A stretch of DNA of 13,490 nt, from positions 1 to 13,490 of the forward strand of contig JACQGJ010000721.1 of assembly GCA_016199605.1 (NCBI GenBank). The letters run 5' to 3'. This document shows positions 6,701-13,490 of this stretch, piece by piece. The position numbers and the translations under genes were made by a program. The first letter of the stretch is position 1, and the number at the start of each line of letters is the position of its first letter. Source of the stretch: Armatimonadota bacterium (lineage in GTDB: Bacteria > Armatimonadota > Abditibacteriia > CG2-30-59-28). A model generated the notes under the pieces. It saw only the letters and a program-made list of their open reading frames with translations, did no database searches and had not been told where the DNA came from.

Positions 6701-8304
6701 CGGTAGACCTCGAAGGCGTGCTTCTTCTGTTCGGGCGATCCACACGGCAAGCCCCAACTGATTTCTGTCGAACGGAGGCTCGCAGCTTCACTGTTGACGA
6801 CAGGCACTTTGCCGTTAAAGCCAAAGTTCTTCAGCATGGCCTGCACGTCGCGAATCATCGGGCTCCCGTATGGATGCAGATCGAAAGTGTCGGGGTCCCA
6901 GTCGATGCCGTATTCGTGTGTAAGCCCAAGCCACGGGCTGCCTGCATTGGTAACGACCCGCGACGGATCTTCCTCCTTGCAGATTTCGTGGAGACGCTTC
7001 AACATGCGCATTCCATCCACCGGTGGGTTCGGGTAGGCTTGCGATCCCGCCTCATTGTTGGTTTCCCAAAGGACGATACTCGGATGGTTGCGATGGGTAC
7101 GGAGGTATTCCCGTTGCAGTTGCTCGGCAACGGGGGTAGCGGTTTCCGCCTTCGCCTTTCTGGGATCTCCGAAGCAGCAGCTTGTCTGCAGCAGAACGCC
7201 CATCTCGTCTGCAACCTCAAACCATTGCGGCGGCGCGGCCGACCAGCCAAGGCGAAAGCAGTTGAGGTTGCCGGTCCATCCGGCTTCGAGCATCTTCTCC
7301 GGGAAGAAACGGTTCGGGTAGGACCAGATCGCTCGTTCGTGGCCGCTCGTGTCGCCTTGAAGGAAGATCGGCTTGCCGTTGAACCGAAAGTCCGGCCCGT
7401 CGATCCAGAACTCACGGAAGCCAAACCTGTCTGTGCGGGGGTCCCGGTGTGGGCCAGCCGCCGTGGTGGTCCGCAACGTGTAGAGCGCAGGTTCGCCATA
7501 GGGAGCGAATCCCCACAGTCTGGGATTTGGCCAGGAGGTTTGGGCCGCAACCTCTAAGATTGACGAGGGTTGAACGGTGACGGCACGCGACGGGAGCTTC
7601 AGTTGCAGCACACCGTCGAGAAACACGTCGTGATTGAGGCGCGCTCTTTGCGGTCGGGGTGAATCGTTCCTCACCCACGACCGCACCGTGATCGTTTTCT
7701 GCCGCACCGAGGTGAGGATGAACACTTCCTCGACGCGAACGGAGGCCACGGACTCCAGCCACACGTCCCCCGTCAGACCCGTACCTCGCTCCGTCGCATA
7801 ATCAACCGCCAGTCCTGCCAACGCTTTGGCTTCGGGCCGGGTCGAATACCGATCGTGCCCTTCCACGTAGACCGCGAGATCATTCCACACGCCCGGTTTC
7901 GCAAGACTCGTCACGTCGAGGGTAAAGGGAGTCATGGCGCAGACGTGCGCCCCGACAACGTGGCCGTTGAGAAACACCCGAGCGTAGAAGGAGACCGACG
8001 CGAACCGCAGACGGATACGTCTCCCGTTGTTCCACGCGCCGGGAAGGAGGATCTTTGTGCGATACCACCCGGCGTCGGTTCCCGCGCGCAGGTCGCACTC
8101 CCAGTCGTACCAGCCGTCGAACTTGCCCGGCACTCGAGTTTGGACGTAGCCCCGGTCCGGGACCGCGTTCTCCTCTCCGCCGGCATGGAACAACCACTCG
8201 CCATTCAAGCAGAGGGACTCGCGTGGGCTCCCCTCCGCGACGGCGAACTGTCCGACCATTAGCGAGGTGATGAGTAGTCGAAGCAGAAGGACATTGGCAC
8301 GCAT
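3724..8304 (-). CDS. Secreted GH2-family glycosidase fused to CBM9-like and TolB-like propeller domains
   Basis: This 1526-residue protein starts with a signal peptide (MRANVLLLRLLITSLMVG, cleavage near residue 23); the signal decides the start at 8304 over an in-frame ATG at 8352. About residues 30-190 form the GH2 sugar-binding sandwich, 190-295 the Ig-like domain and 295-640 the TIM barrel. The barrel carries E418 in LWETNNE (acid/base) and E506 in VPVVNSEAAS (nucleophile). About 655-725 resembles a carboxypeptidase-regulatory-like sandwich, followed by a charged helical linker. A CBM9-like domain (817-1030; FKIDGDTSEW, VYLAAEIRDD, DTVELYLG) comes next, then an unassigned beta-rich region. 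The C-terminus (1272-1526) is a TolB-like propeller with repeats such as SWSPDGAWIAY and AWSPDGKALVF. It is probably an exo-acting beta-glycosidase; the exact sugar cannot be told. Confidence 0.9.
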   Translation of the reverse strand: MRANVLLLRLLITSLMVGQFAVAEGSPRESLCLNGEWLFHAGGEENAVPDRGYVQTRVPGKFDGWYDWECDLRAGTDAGWYRTKILLPGAWNNGRRIRLRFASVSFYARVFLNGHVVGAHVCAMTPFTLDVTSLAKPGVWNDLAVYVEGHDRYSTRPEAKALAGLAVDYATERGTGLTGDVWLESVASVRVEEVFILTSVRQKTITVRSWVRNDSPRPQRARLNHDVFLDGVLQLKLPSRAVTVQPSSILEVAAQTSWPNPRLWGFAPYGEPALYTLRTTTAAGPHRDPRTDRFGFREFWIDGPDFRFNGKPIFLQGDTSGHERAIWSYPNRFFPEKMLEAGWTGNLNCFRLGWSAAPPQWFEVADEMGVLLQTSCCFGDPRKAKAETATPVAEQLQREYLRTHRNHPSIVLWETNNEAGSQAYPNPPVDGMRMLKRLHEICKEEDPSRVVTNAGSPWLGLTHEYGIDWDPDTFDLHPYGSPMIRDVQAMLKNFGFNGKVPVVNSEAASLRSTEISWGLPCGSPEQKKHAFEVYREGFHPFWEEAIRDHIALGADALFLFIVNSYGLEGPHSETDYLFSPLHDMPFDKKLNGVPVTWPALSGPDFKTPAIGPAVVYNHLQWWDSSLPAYRCNILYDWVREGFAKYGTSLPSLPRRKRPEVIVTVSRDGKPVPHRDVLLIPTNPTSPSLGARTDADGRAWIVLAEPGKYRARLETEVGAITRREPVEVGWGQRALGKAGYDFVQRVAWNLSKPHGVGITTSPDAADLDRATFEAQAQQRAQERARLAEEAGKKAATHEENLLPERQRRNYPLHRARQDFKIDGDTSEWSDYPSIEMGFPEQRVTIDQTHGGSAWQGRADLSGFMKVAWAPDAVYLAAEIRDDKPFTCQQGASIHFNDTVELYLGFGGPSRAKEYAKTDYQWLFCPGGEGVAPHGYWAGGEGARRFEPVVEAKPWADGTGYTLEAKVPLASLHIASLSPGQTVGLDAAMNDADTPGARKSKLDWARDVADEAWGWPGVWNQGVLVPGPPLPRSQEIGRLATLSDPVTWQILNSRWSLHFDPVGRFQLLFDEFPLTEYNYIGFATDNWKSALTGHGYPNWRCDYSCQETPEKTVLLADCSWPEVMRWQQKLTAQGDRLQVDTTWTVTGDLATRQEANQQKPYLVFGDYGFLWYAPAFKQTTFKLKGDELAGLVRAVASPQLRESGAMTLSWPHGTMDVSWTISGFNALYLQNHRLVFQLGREMRPGDSERFSVTWDATGTIKPEGYLDTEAVPNTPQPLTSEGGSSPSWSPDGAWIAYQREENGLRTLWKVRATGGQPVSLGSGEQPAWSPGYGDLIAFVVREGKSMGVWVMNDDGANRRRVSPPGFARTESPTWDRNTGSILCQAQGEGRQGLLCLDSTGMKAPEWFGPSNAGQPTGTQNACAYIASDDRNQSCLFFQGKQLTAEGRNLGGVFDPSLSPAGGRIAYASMPMQPASDLFLIGIDGRSRIRVTFDGLSNGEPAWSPDGKALVFARRLKDLHNLYLIKSPQ

Positions 8305-8324
8305 ATTGCCGGCACCACCAACCG

Positions 8325-8343
8325 CCGGGTTCAACCCACCCGG
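8325..8343 (-). other. Hairpin in the leader of the GH2 gene
   Basis: CCGGGT (8325-8330) pairs with ACCCGG (8338-8343) around 7 nt, ending about 20 nt before the preferred start at 8304. It may influence translation initiation. If the earlier ATG at 8352 were used, the hairpin would be within the coding region. Confidence 0.3.
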
Positions 8344-8386
8344 TCCCTTCATCTCAATGGGTCGCCCCGTGTGTCATGCACGATCC

Positions 8387-8412
8387 GGCGAACTCGCAGA
8401 GTTCGAGTTGCC
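8387..8412 (-). other. Stem-loop just after the selenoprotein gene
   Basis: GGCGAACTCG (8387-8396) pairs with CGAGTTGCC (8404-8412), leaving one bulged G and a 7-nt loop. It starts 3 nt after the TAG stop of the thioredoxin/PDZ gene. No T-run follows on the minus strand, so it is at best a weak terminator or mRNA-end stabiliser between this gene and the GH2 gene. Confidence 0.35.
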
Positions 8413-8415
8413 CGC

Positions 8416-9693
8416 CTACTCGACCTCCAGGCACGGCACCGGGAGCTCCAAGCGCTGGTTGCCGCGCAGAACGTTCAGCGTCACCGTGTCGCCCACATTG
8501 AAAGTGAGACGGCAGTGCGCATGGAACTGGCGGGTCGTCATGGAGGGCAGTTGAACGCCGTTGAGGCCCACGATGACATCGTTCATCCTCAGGTCCCCGC
8601 GGGTCTTGGCCCAGGCAGCGCCCGGGAAGAAGAACGTAACCCTCAAGGCCATCTTGTCGCGGGGAAGGCCCAGTTGTTCTTTCTGCCCCTCGCTCAGGTG
8701 CTCTCCCCAGATTCCAATGGCGGGAGGGATTTCGCCTTGCGAGGCTCGCCAGCTTATGTCCGTCTTCCTCCAGCCGCGCGGAAGGCGCAGCGTCATCGCA
8801 GGCAGACTCCGACCTTTGCGCAGGACTCGAACCTGAACCGATCCGGGATCGGAGACCGAGTTCAAGGCGAACTGAAAGTCAGCAGTGGTCAGTACCGGTG
8901 TGTCGCCCGCTCGCGTGACAACGTCGCCCGGCTGCACTCCGGCTTTCGCTGCCGGCGACTCAGGGGACACGGACTGCACAACGTTGTTCGCGTCCACCCG
9001 GAGGGTCACCCCCACGTTCTCGGGCAGCGGATACTGGAACAGCATGTCCTTGGTGAACTTGCCTTCCTTCCGCAGTTGCTTGAACCGGAAGTTGTTGGCA
9101 AAGTGACAGTGGGCGCATTCACCGCGGGCTGCCTTGCTCTCGGAGAACGCGGGAATGTTGTCGAGGGTGAATAGGGGTTGCTTCCGGGGCTGCTTCGCAA
9201 GGCCCTTCTGGTGCAGGGCGAGAACGTCGCCCATAGCCTTCTTCAGCCCGGCCAAGGACATTCGCGAGGAAGTGCTCGTCCAATCCATCGTGCCAAAGCG
9301 GGAGTAGGTATAGCCGTTGGCGTTCATCATCAGGATAGTGAAAGTCAGGTCGTAGTCGAACTTGAAGTAGTTCATGTCTACGCCCTTGAAGTTAACGATG
9401 CGTACAGTCACGAACTTGCCGAGCAACTGAGAGAGTTCCTTATCATCGGGACGCACAACCTGCGCGTCTAAGCCTTTGCAGGCCACTCAACGCTCTCAGC
9501 GGAAAAGTACGAAGAGTGGCTTCCCGCTGCGTTGGGCGGACTCCCGCGCGGCGTCAAAGTCGGTCAGCCAGGGGGACATCTCCTCCTTCCACGGGGAGTC
9601 ATCTGCCATCCCCCGATGTGAGCGCGAACTCGCGAGAAACCCTCCCGCCATACCGATCGACAGCAACAGACTTACATATCTCGCTTTTGCCAT
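8416..9693 (-). CDS. Exported thioredoxin-like/PDZ selenoprotein with two in-frame UGA (Sec) codons
   Basis: This is a single 425-residue reading frame containing two UGA codons, at residues 66 and 69. Residues 1-22 resemble a signal peptide (MAKARYVSLLLSIGMAGGFL). Residues 45-160 form a thioredoxin-like domain: SGKPLFVLFR, then U-E-R-U-V-A-C-K-G-LDAQV, then FVTVRIVNFKGVDMNYFKFD and MNANGYTYSRFG. Residues 193-197 are CAHCH, a c-type haem-binding motif. About 230-300 is a PDZ domain (SPAAKAGVQPGDVVTRAGD) and 345-420 a second PDZ-like repeat. Homologues as I recall them carry FRCxxCxxC here, so both UGAs replace redox cysteines while the third Cys (C72) stays. A SECIS-like hairpin follows at 9450-9468. 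The ATG at 9693 has GGGAGG 9 nt upstream; the GTG at 9486 has no ribosome-binding site. The gene ends in TAG. Likely role: extracytoplasmic thiol/selenol redox chemistry. Confidence 0.86.
9450..9468 (-). promoter_or_regulatory. Bacterial SECIS-like hairpin inside the selenoprotein gene
   Basis: On the minus strand GACGCGCA (9468-9461) pairs with TGTGCGTC (9457-9450): eight consecutive pairs, one of them G-U. The triloop is GGU (9460-9458). Bacterial SECIS elements that bind SelB carry a G-rich apical loop; the one in E. coli fdhF has GGUC closed by an A-U pair after GCA, very similar to GCA-GGU-U here. The first loop G is 36 nt after the first UGA and 27 nt after the second, inside the range of roughly 16-37 nt accepted for bacterial elements. 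One hairpin could therefore serve both codons. Confidence 0.75.
9487..9498 (-). other. Double UGA recoding site (Sec-Glu-Arg-Sec)
   Basis: Minus-strand codons are CGC, TGA (9498-9496), GAG, CGT, TGA (9489-9487), GTG, GCC, TGC. Both UGAs keep the same frame as the thioredoxin-like sequence on either side. They occupy positions 1 and 4 of a redox motif that would read C-x-x-C-x-x-C, with the seventh position still a TGC cysteine. Conventional annotation would call a stop here and restart at the GTG. Confidence 0.82.
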
Positions 9694-9722
9694 AGTGTGT
9701 TACCTCCCTTTATTGGTGTGCC

Positions 9723-9751
9723 ATTATACTGACGACGTTCGTTCCAGTCCA
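9723..9751 (-). promoter_or_regulatory. Promoter for the selenoprotein gene
   Basis: A perfect TATAAT (9728-9723) is preceded, at exactly 17 nt, by TGGACT (9751-9746), which matches TTGACA at four of six positions. Transcription would start near 9716, about 22 nt before the ATG at 9693, leaving a short leader that contains the GGGAGG ribosome-binding site. It sits in the 106-nt gap after the GH36-like gene, so the selenoprotein can be expressed apart from the upstream glycosidases. Confidence 0.65.
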
Positions 9752-9799
9752 CCTTTTCCAGCAGGGCCGGAGCGGCGCAAGCCGTGCTGCGACAGGGCT

Positions 9800-12358
9800 T
9801 CACGAAGGCGCATCTCCGTAGTACCCGTCTCCCATCGGCCTTGCGTTCTCCTCCCACCAGCGCCTCACCACCCATGCCTCGACGCGCGCCTCGACCTCCT
9901 CCGGGAGGTAAGCAGTCACCGCGATCTTCGCGGTCTTGCCGGACCATTGAGGGCTGAGGCGGACTTTGTAGAGCACCCAGGAGCACCCGGCTTTTTGCGT
10001 GTTCCCGAACTGTCGCGCCTCGGGGACCGGGATGAGCTGAAGGTTCTGCTCGCCGAGTCGGGCTACAGCTTGAACGATCTCGGCAACGACGGGGGAGTAG
10101 CGCCATTCCGCCTCACCCGCACGCAGCCGAACGGTCACAGCTAAAATCGCTGTTTCACCTGGACTGTTTCCGGGAAGTGCGGACTCGAGAGCCCGAGCGG
10201 ACTCGAGAGTTCGAGTTGTCCGGAAGGAGTAGGTCTTCTTTCTCAGTCCGAGTTGCTCGAAATGGGGACCCTCGACGAATTGCACGCTCATGCTTTCGTC
10301 CAGCGGAGCCTGCTGCAGCCGGAGCGACACGCCCAGGTTGGCAGCGTCTCTTTCGGAGAGAGATCGCTGCGGCCAATTATCGACGCTCCGAGCAGAGGTC
10401 GTGACTTCCAGCATGAGGACCTCGAACGGGCGTAACCATACCTTGACGGTATCCCCGGCGCTGAACCGCGAACCGTCGTTACGCAGCAGTCGCCGGCGAT
10501 CCGGGAAGTGGGACAGGATATGGACCGGCGTTCCAGGTTTTGACTGAAGACCGATTGTGGAGTCAAGTTGCAGCCTGGCTTCGCGCGAGGCGAAGTGAGC
10601 GTTGTTGAGAAACAGGAACCCGCGCGACTCCTTGAAATGCGCATAGCCGTAGACCTCGTTCTTCCACGGGTCGCCCAGGATTCTCTTGCGCTGAAGGAAT
10701 ACCGACTCGTTCTTCTTGGCGAAGGAACTGATCCAGGCGAGGAACTCCACCTCCTCGTCGGTTAGGTGGTAGAGGTTGCCCCACAGGTTGGGGAACAGGA
10801 GACTTCCCCGCCCGAGGTCCATGACCAGCGCCTCTTTCCACCGCTCCTTGCCCATGAAGTTCCCCCAGCGCGTATCGGCAAGCCAGACCCCCAGACTGTC
10901 CTTCGCCAAAGCCGGGATGGTGCGGGCATGCTGCGCATTCTGGTCCTGGGCCAGCGTCACCGAATCACGGTAGTAGAGGGTCGGTGAAGAACTGGTGCCG
11001 GAGCCTTCCATGTGCAAGCCTGACTCGAAGATCGCATCCCCGTGCAACGCCCAGAAGGGCGATCTCAATCCCCAGTACCAAAGGATGAAAACGTCCGGCG
11101 CTGCCGCTCTTGCGCGGTTCGCTATCTCGATCAAGCTCTCGTGCATCCGCTCGACGGAATACTTGCCCGGCAGGTGACCATGTTCGGTACTGTCGCAGTA
11201 GTAGTTTCCCCCATCGAACTTCAGGAATCGGACGTGGTTCTCCTCGAGGTGATACAACACAGCCTTCTGCAGAAGCTTGACGTAGGGCTCACACCCCATG
11301 CAGAAGGAACCGTGGAAGTTGGCCCTTGAAGGCACTCCGTTGAGATAGCTCATGGGCGGGGCCTGCTGTCTCTCCCAGGCAGGGGGGTAGTCCCAGCACG
11401 ACTCCGCTGCCCAACTGGTGGCAAACCAGAGACCCAACTTCATGCCCAGCGCCTTCACGCGTTCCGTGATCTTCTCCGGCCCGTTGGGATAACACGTTGG
11501 CTTGAACCGGGTCAAGTCAGAATTGGGATCCACCCATCCCGTGTCCAACGTGAGGTAGTCGAAGCGCACCCCTTTCTTCTGCCACCTCTCCAGCAGGTCC
11601 AGCATATCCAGGGCTTGTTCGTCGTCGAGGGTCGGGCAGAGTCCCCACTGGTTGTTGATCCCGAACGGAGTGTAGACGGACAGTGCCTTCTTCTTTCGGA
11701 CGCTTCTTTCATCGATGTAGGAGATGAAGTGTTCGAGGACCTCGCCCGGCTTTGCCACGCTCACCAAGGCCACGTGGCTCTTGAACCTCGCGCCAGGCTT
11801 CATCAGTGTTCCGGGGTAGTGAAACAGACGTACCTGCCCCCGCTCTCCCCGGTTCTCGCCCGAGGGATGCTCAAGGGCAGCGAAGGCTTCCTCTGCGATG
11901 AAAAGAGGTTGCCCCTGCCCACCTCCTTCTGTGGAAGCTGCGACATCGAAGCTGTCCAACTCGACATCGAGGAGCAGCCTCTCACTTCCGGTCTTGTTGT
12001 GGACCTCGACCCACTTTCTTCGAGTAGGCCCTTCGAGTTGGAAGTGCAGCAGAGCCTCGATCCCAATAGACGGGCTGCTGAGTCGAAAGACCGCCTGAGT
12101 ACCCTCCAACGGTCTCGCCTCGACGACCTCGAAGTCGTCGGCGCGAACCAATGGCTCCTGGACCCGATCTGTGGTTGCCGAGAAGTTGAGAGCGACCTCC
12201 TGAGCTTCGGAGAGAGCAAAGGTGTGTCCCGACAGCTTGTTGCTCAGGCTCACGCTTCTGAGCTTGCCGTCTCTCCAATCGAGACACCAGGCGAGACTCT
12301 CGTTTTCGAGAACAAACTCTTGCGTCTGTGGCGGCTTCGCTCTTCTGCTCGTGCTCAT
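9800..12358 (-). CDS. GH36-like (alpha-galactosidase-type) glycoside hydrolase
   Basis: This 852-residue protein starts at the ATG at 12358, preceded by GGGAGAGG. About residues 10-225 form an N-terminal beta-sandwich, as in GH36. The catalytic barrel follows: NNQWGLCPTLDDEQ, FDYLTLDTGWVDPNSDL (the D[DT]GW motif at 272-275), KALGMKLGLWFATSWAAESC, and HVRFLKFDGGNYYC. The last carries D382, the likely nucleophile in the K-x-D motif of clan GH-D. The acid/base residue is not clear to me. A C-terminal sandwich ends near residue 660, and a further roughly 185-residue domain of unknown type follows. There is no signal peptide, so it is probably cytoplasmic and acts on imported oligosaccharides. It lies 25 nt after the heparinase-like gene, so the two are likely co-transcribed. 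Substrate could be alpha-galactosides or a related alpha-linked sugar. Confidence 0.85.
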   Translation of the reverse strand: MSTSRRAKPPQTQEFVLENESLAWCLDWRDGKLRSVSLSNKLSGHTFALSEAQEVALNFSATTDRVQEPLVRADDFEVVEARPLEGTQAVFRLSSPSIGIEALLHFQLEGPTRRKWVEVHNKTGSERLLLDVELDSFDVAASTEGGGQGQPLFIAEEAFAALEHPSGENRGERGQVRLFHYPGTLMKPGARFKSHVALVSVAKPGEVLEHFISYIDERSVRKKKALSVYTPFGINNQWGLCPTLDDEQALDMLDLLERWQKKGVRFDYLTLDTGWVDPNSDLTRFKPTCYPNGPEKITERVKALGMKLGLWFATSWAAESCWDYPPAWERQQAPPMSYLNGVPSRANFHGSFCMGCEPYVKLLQKAVLYHLEENHVRFLKFDGGNYYCDSTEHGHLPGKYSVERMHESLIEIANRARAAAPDVFILWYWGLRSPFWALHGDAIFESGLHMEGSGTSSSPTLYYRDSVTLAQDQNAQHARTIPALAKDSLGVWLADTRWGNFMGKERWKEALVMDLGRGSLLFPNLWGNLYHLTDEEVEFLAWISSFAKKNESVFLQRKRILGDPWKNEVYGYAHFKESRGFLFLNNAHFASREARLQLDSTIGLQSKPGTPVHILSHFPDRRRLLRNDGSRFSAGDTVKVWLRPFEVLMLEVTTSARSVDNWPQRSLSERDAANLGVSLRLQQAPLDESMSVQFVEGPHFEQLGLRKKTYSFRTTRTLESARALESALPGNSPGETAILAVTVRLRAGEAEWRYSPVVAEIVQAVARLGEQNLQLIPVPEARQFGNTQKAGCSWVLYKVRLSPQWSGKTAKIAVTAYLPEEVEARVEAWVVRRWWEENARPMGDGYYGDAPS

Positions 12359-12383
12359 ATTCCTCTCCCACAACGGCAATCGG

Positions 12384-13490
12384 TCAGCGCCTGCCCCTTG
12401 CCCGGATCTTCTGATTGGAGGTCGGTGTCCGCAGCCAGAGGTCTACATCACCGGCGCTTGCGCAGACGGGTTTCCCATCGAGGGACTCGTACTCCAGGTC
12501 GGCGCGCGCCGTCGCCGTCCACCGTCCGTTTGCCCGAAGCGTGAGACTCAGATTGGCCGGTGCTTCAAGCTCGAGGGCAAGGCCAGGTAACTGCAATCTC
12601 GACACACCACACAGCAGAACGTTCTTCGGTTTCCCGTCTGCTGTGAAGCAGACCACTGCAAAGTGCCCGTGCATTTCCACGCGCTTTCCGTCGTCGACGA
12701 GTTCCATCCTGCGCTCCGGTTCGGGATTATACATCACCACGGTCCTGGAAGTGTCAGTGGCAAACGACAACGCGACGGAACCCTCCGGCTTTGCGGGGAG
12801 CAACTCCCTCTGGCGCACTCGGGGTTGCTTCAGGTAGGTGTCGAAGAGGCTGACGAAGGGCGTGGCGTTGTTTCGTCGCCTCGCGAGCACCGTGTGGGTG
12901 AAGCCTTCATTCCCCGTCGGCTTTTTCTGCACAGGATAGGTGCGAAGATGATAAATCTCTGTTCCCGGTGAGGGGAGCATGGTCAGGCGGTGAAAAACGG
13001 TCTGCTTCCGTTCGGGATAGAAGTCGCCGGTATCATGCGGCGTCCACTTGACCGGGCCGAGGTGAAGCGGCTGACCGGTCCGAGTTTTTTCCGGTCCGAG
13101 CTCCCACGTCGCGCTCCACGCCTCCGCCGCGACTGCTTTCTCACAACGGGGATCGCCTCCCATGAGGTACGCGGCAGGCTCGAAGCGCTCCACTGGTTGC
13201 ACGGGAAGGTCGAAGTCGAGCGTGTATCCGTCGCCGTGGTACAGCCAGTCGTGGACTTGCCCACCCACCACGTCGAAGATGTCCACGATCACATCCTCTA
13301 CCAGAAGTACTGCCCGACGATAGCGCGTCATTTGCGGATAGATTCGGTCACCCCACACCTCTGTAAACTGGACCTCGGGCGCAGACTGGAAATAGCGAAC
13401 GCGGGGAATCTCGTCGCCCTGCAACTCGTTTCCCGGCCGCTGCGAGGACATATCAACAGACACCGTGTTGTGGGAATAGGAGGCCTTGCC
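12384..13490 (-). CDS. C-terminal part of a heparinase II/III-like polysaccharide lyase-type protein
   Basis: The frame is open to the right edge, so the N-terminal part lies outside the window; 368 residues are visible. They begin GKASYSHNTVSVDMSSQRP, matching the HNTVxVD-Q segment that opens the beta-sandwich domain of heparinase II/III-type proteins. RRAVLLVEDVIVDIFDVVGG then leads into QVHDWLYHGDG, the most conserved strand pair and His-Gly motif of that domain. The substrate is unknown. The GTG at 13463 is not a start, since the frame and the family similarity continue upstream of it. The stop (TGA) lies 25 nt before the GH36-like gene. Lyase activity cannot be judged without the missing (alpha/alpha) toroid. 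Confidence 0.75.
   Translation of the reverse strand, partial: GKASYSHNTVSVDMSSQRPGNELQGDEIPRVRYFQSAPEVQFTEVWGDRIYPQMTRYRRAVLLVEDVIVDIFDVVGGQVHDWLYHGDGYTLDFDLPVQPVERFEPAAYLMGGDPRCEKAVAAEAWSATWELGPEKTRTGQPLHLGPVKWTPHDTGDFYPERKQTVFHRLTMLPSPGTEIYHLRTYPVQKKPTGNEGFTHTVLARRRNNATPFVSLFDTYLKQPRVRQRELLPAKPEGSVALSFATDTSRTVVMYNPEPERRMELVDDGKRVEMHGHFAVVCFTADGKPKNVLLCGVSRLQLPGLALELEAPANLSLTLRANGRWTATARADLEYESLDGKPVCASAGDVDLWLRTPTSNQKIRARGRR

Noticed and set aside
6286..7557. 423-codon plus-strand open frame opposite the GH2 gene, plus several others at 4336-4902 and 7855-8262
   Set aside because: These are antisense shadows of a high-GC gene with clear family motifs. Their translations show no domain signatures and no ribosome-binding sites.
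8416..9693. Two separate genes: a 65-residue peptide (9693-9496) and a 356-residue protein starting with GTG at 9486
   Set aside because: Both are in the same frame, split only by UGA-GAG-CGT-UGA. The second has no ribosome-binding site, and its start would lie inside the thioredoxin active site. A SECIS-like hairpin follows.
1..13490. CRISPR array, tRNA or rRNA genes
   Set aside because: No regularly spaced direct repeats, no tRNA-like cloverleaf and no rRNA-like sequence were noticed on either strand.

Overview
The window reads as accessory chromosomal DNA of a polysaccharide-degrading bacterium. The protein families (a thioredoxin/PDZ protein, a GH2 enzyme fused to CBM9 and a TolB-like propeller, a heparinase II/III-like protein) suggest the PVC group or a similar lineage, but no marker gene fixes the taxon. 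Almost every supported gene is on the minus strand. The exception is a gene end entering from the left on the plus strand (1-213).

Reading the minus strand from the right: 13490-12384 is the C-terminal part of a heparinase II/III-like protein. It is followed after 25 nt by a GH36-like alpha-galactosidase-type enzyme (12358-9800). A strong promoter-like site then precedes a thioredoxin/PDZ gene (9693-8416). Next come a giant secreted GH2-CBM9-propeller protein (8304-3724), a 96-residue orphan (3607-3317) and a ParD/ParE toxin-antitoxin pair (3200-2639) with its own promoter.

The most important observation is in the thioredoxin/PDZ gene. It carries two in-frame UGA codons, at exactly the first two positions of the CxxCxxC redox motif that I recall for this family, giving U-E-R-U-V-A-C. 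An 8-bp hairpin with a GGU apical loop lies 27 and 36 nt downstream, the geometry and loop of a bacterial SECIS element. The gene ends in UAG, while neighbouring genes end in UGA. I therefore annotate one selenoprotein with two selenocysteines. A standard pipeline would split it into a 65-aa fragment and a 356-aa protein with a false GTG start.

The left part (about 287-2344) looks like an array of integron gene cassettes without a visible integrase. Three attC-like sites alternate with small promoter-poor minus-strand genes: an HNH protein, a PIN-domain protein and a five-helix membrane protein. The best two sites show the expected core boxes and unpaired extrahelical bases. The array ends at a 5'-truncated hicA remnant. 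A tandem attC half-site and an imperfect inverted repeat of about 137 bp lie near the array's upstream end.

The glycan enzymes probably form a degradation locus. The selenoprotein sits inside it but has its own promoter. The toxin-antitoxin pair and cassettes are typical mobile or stabilising cargo next to it.
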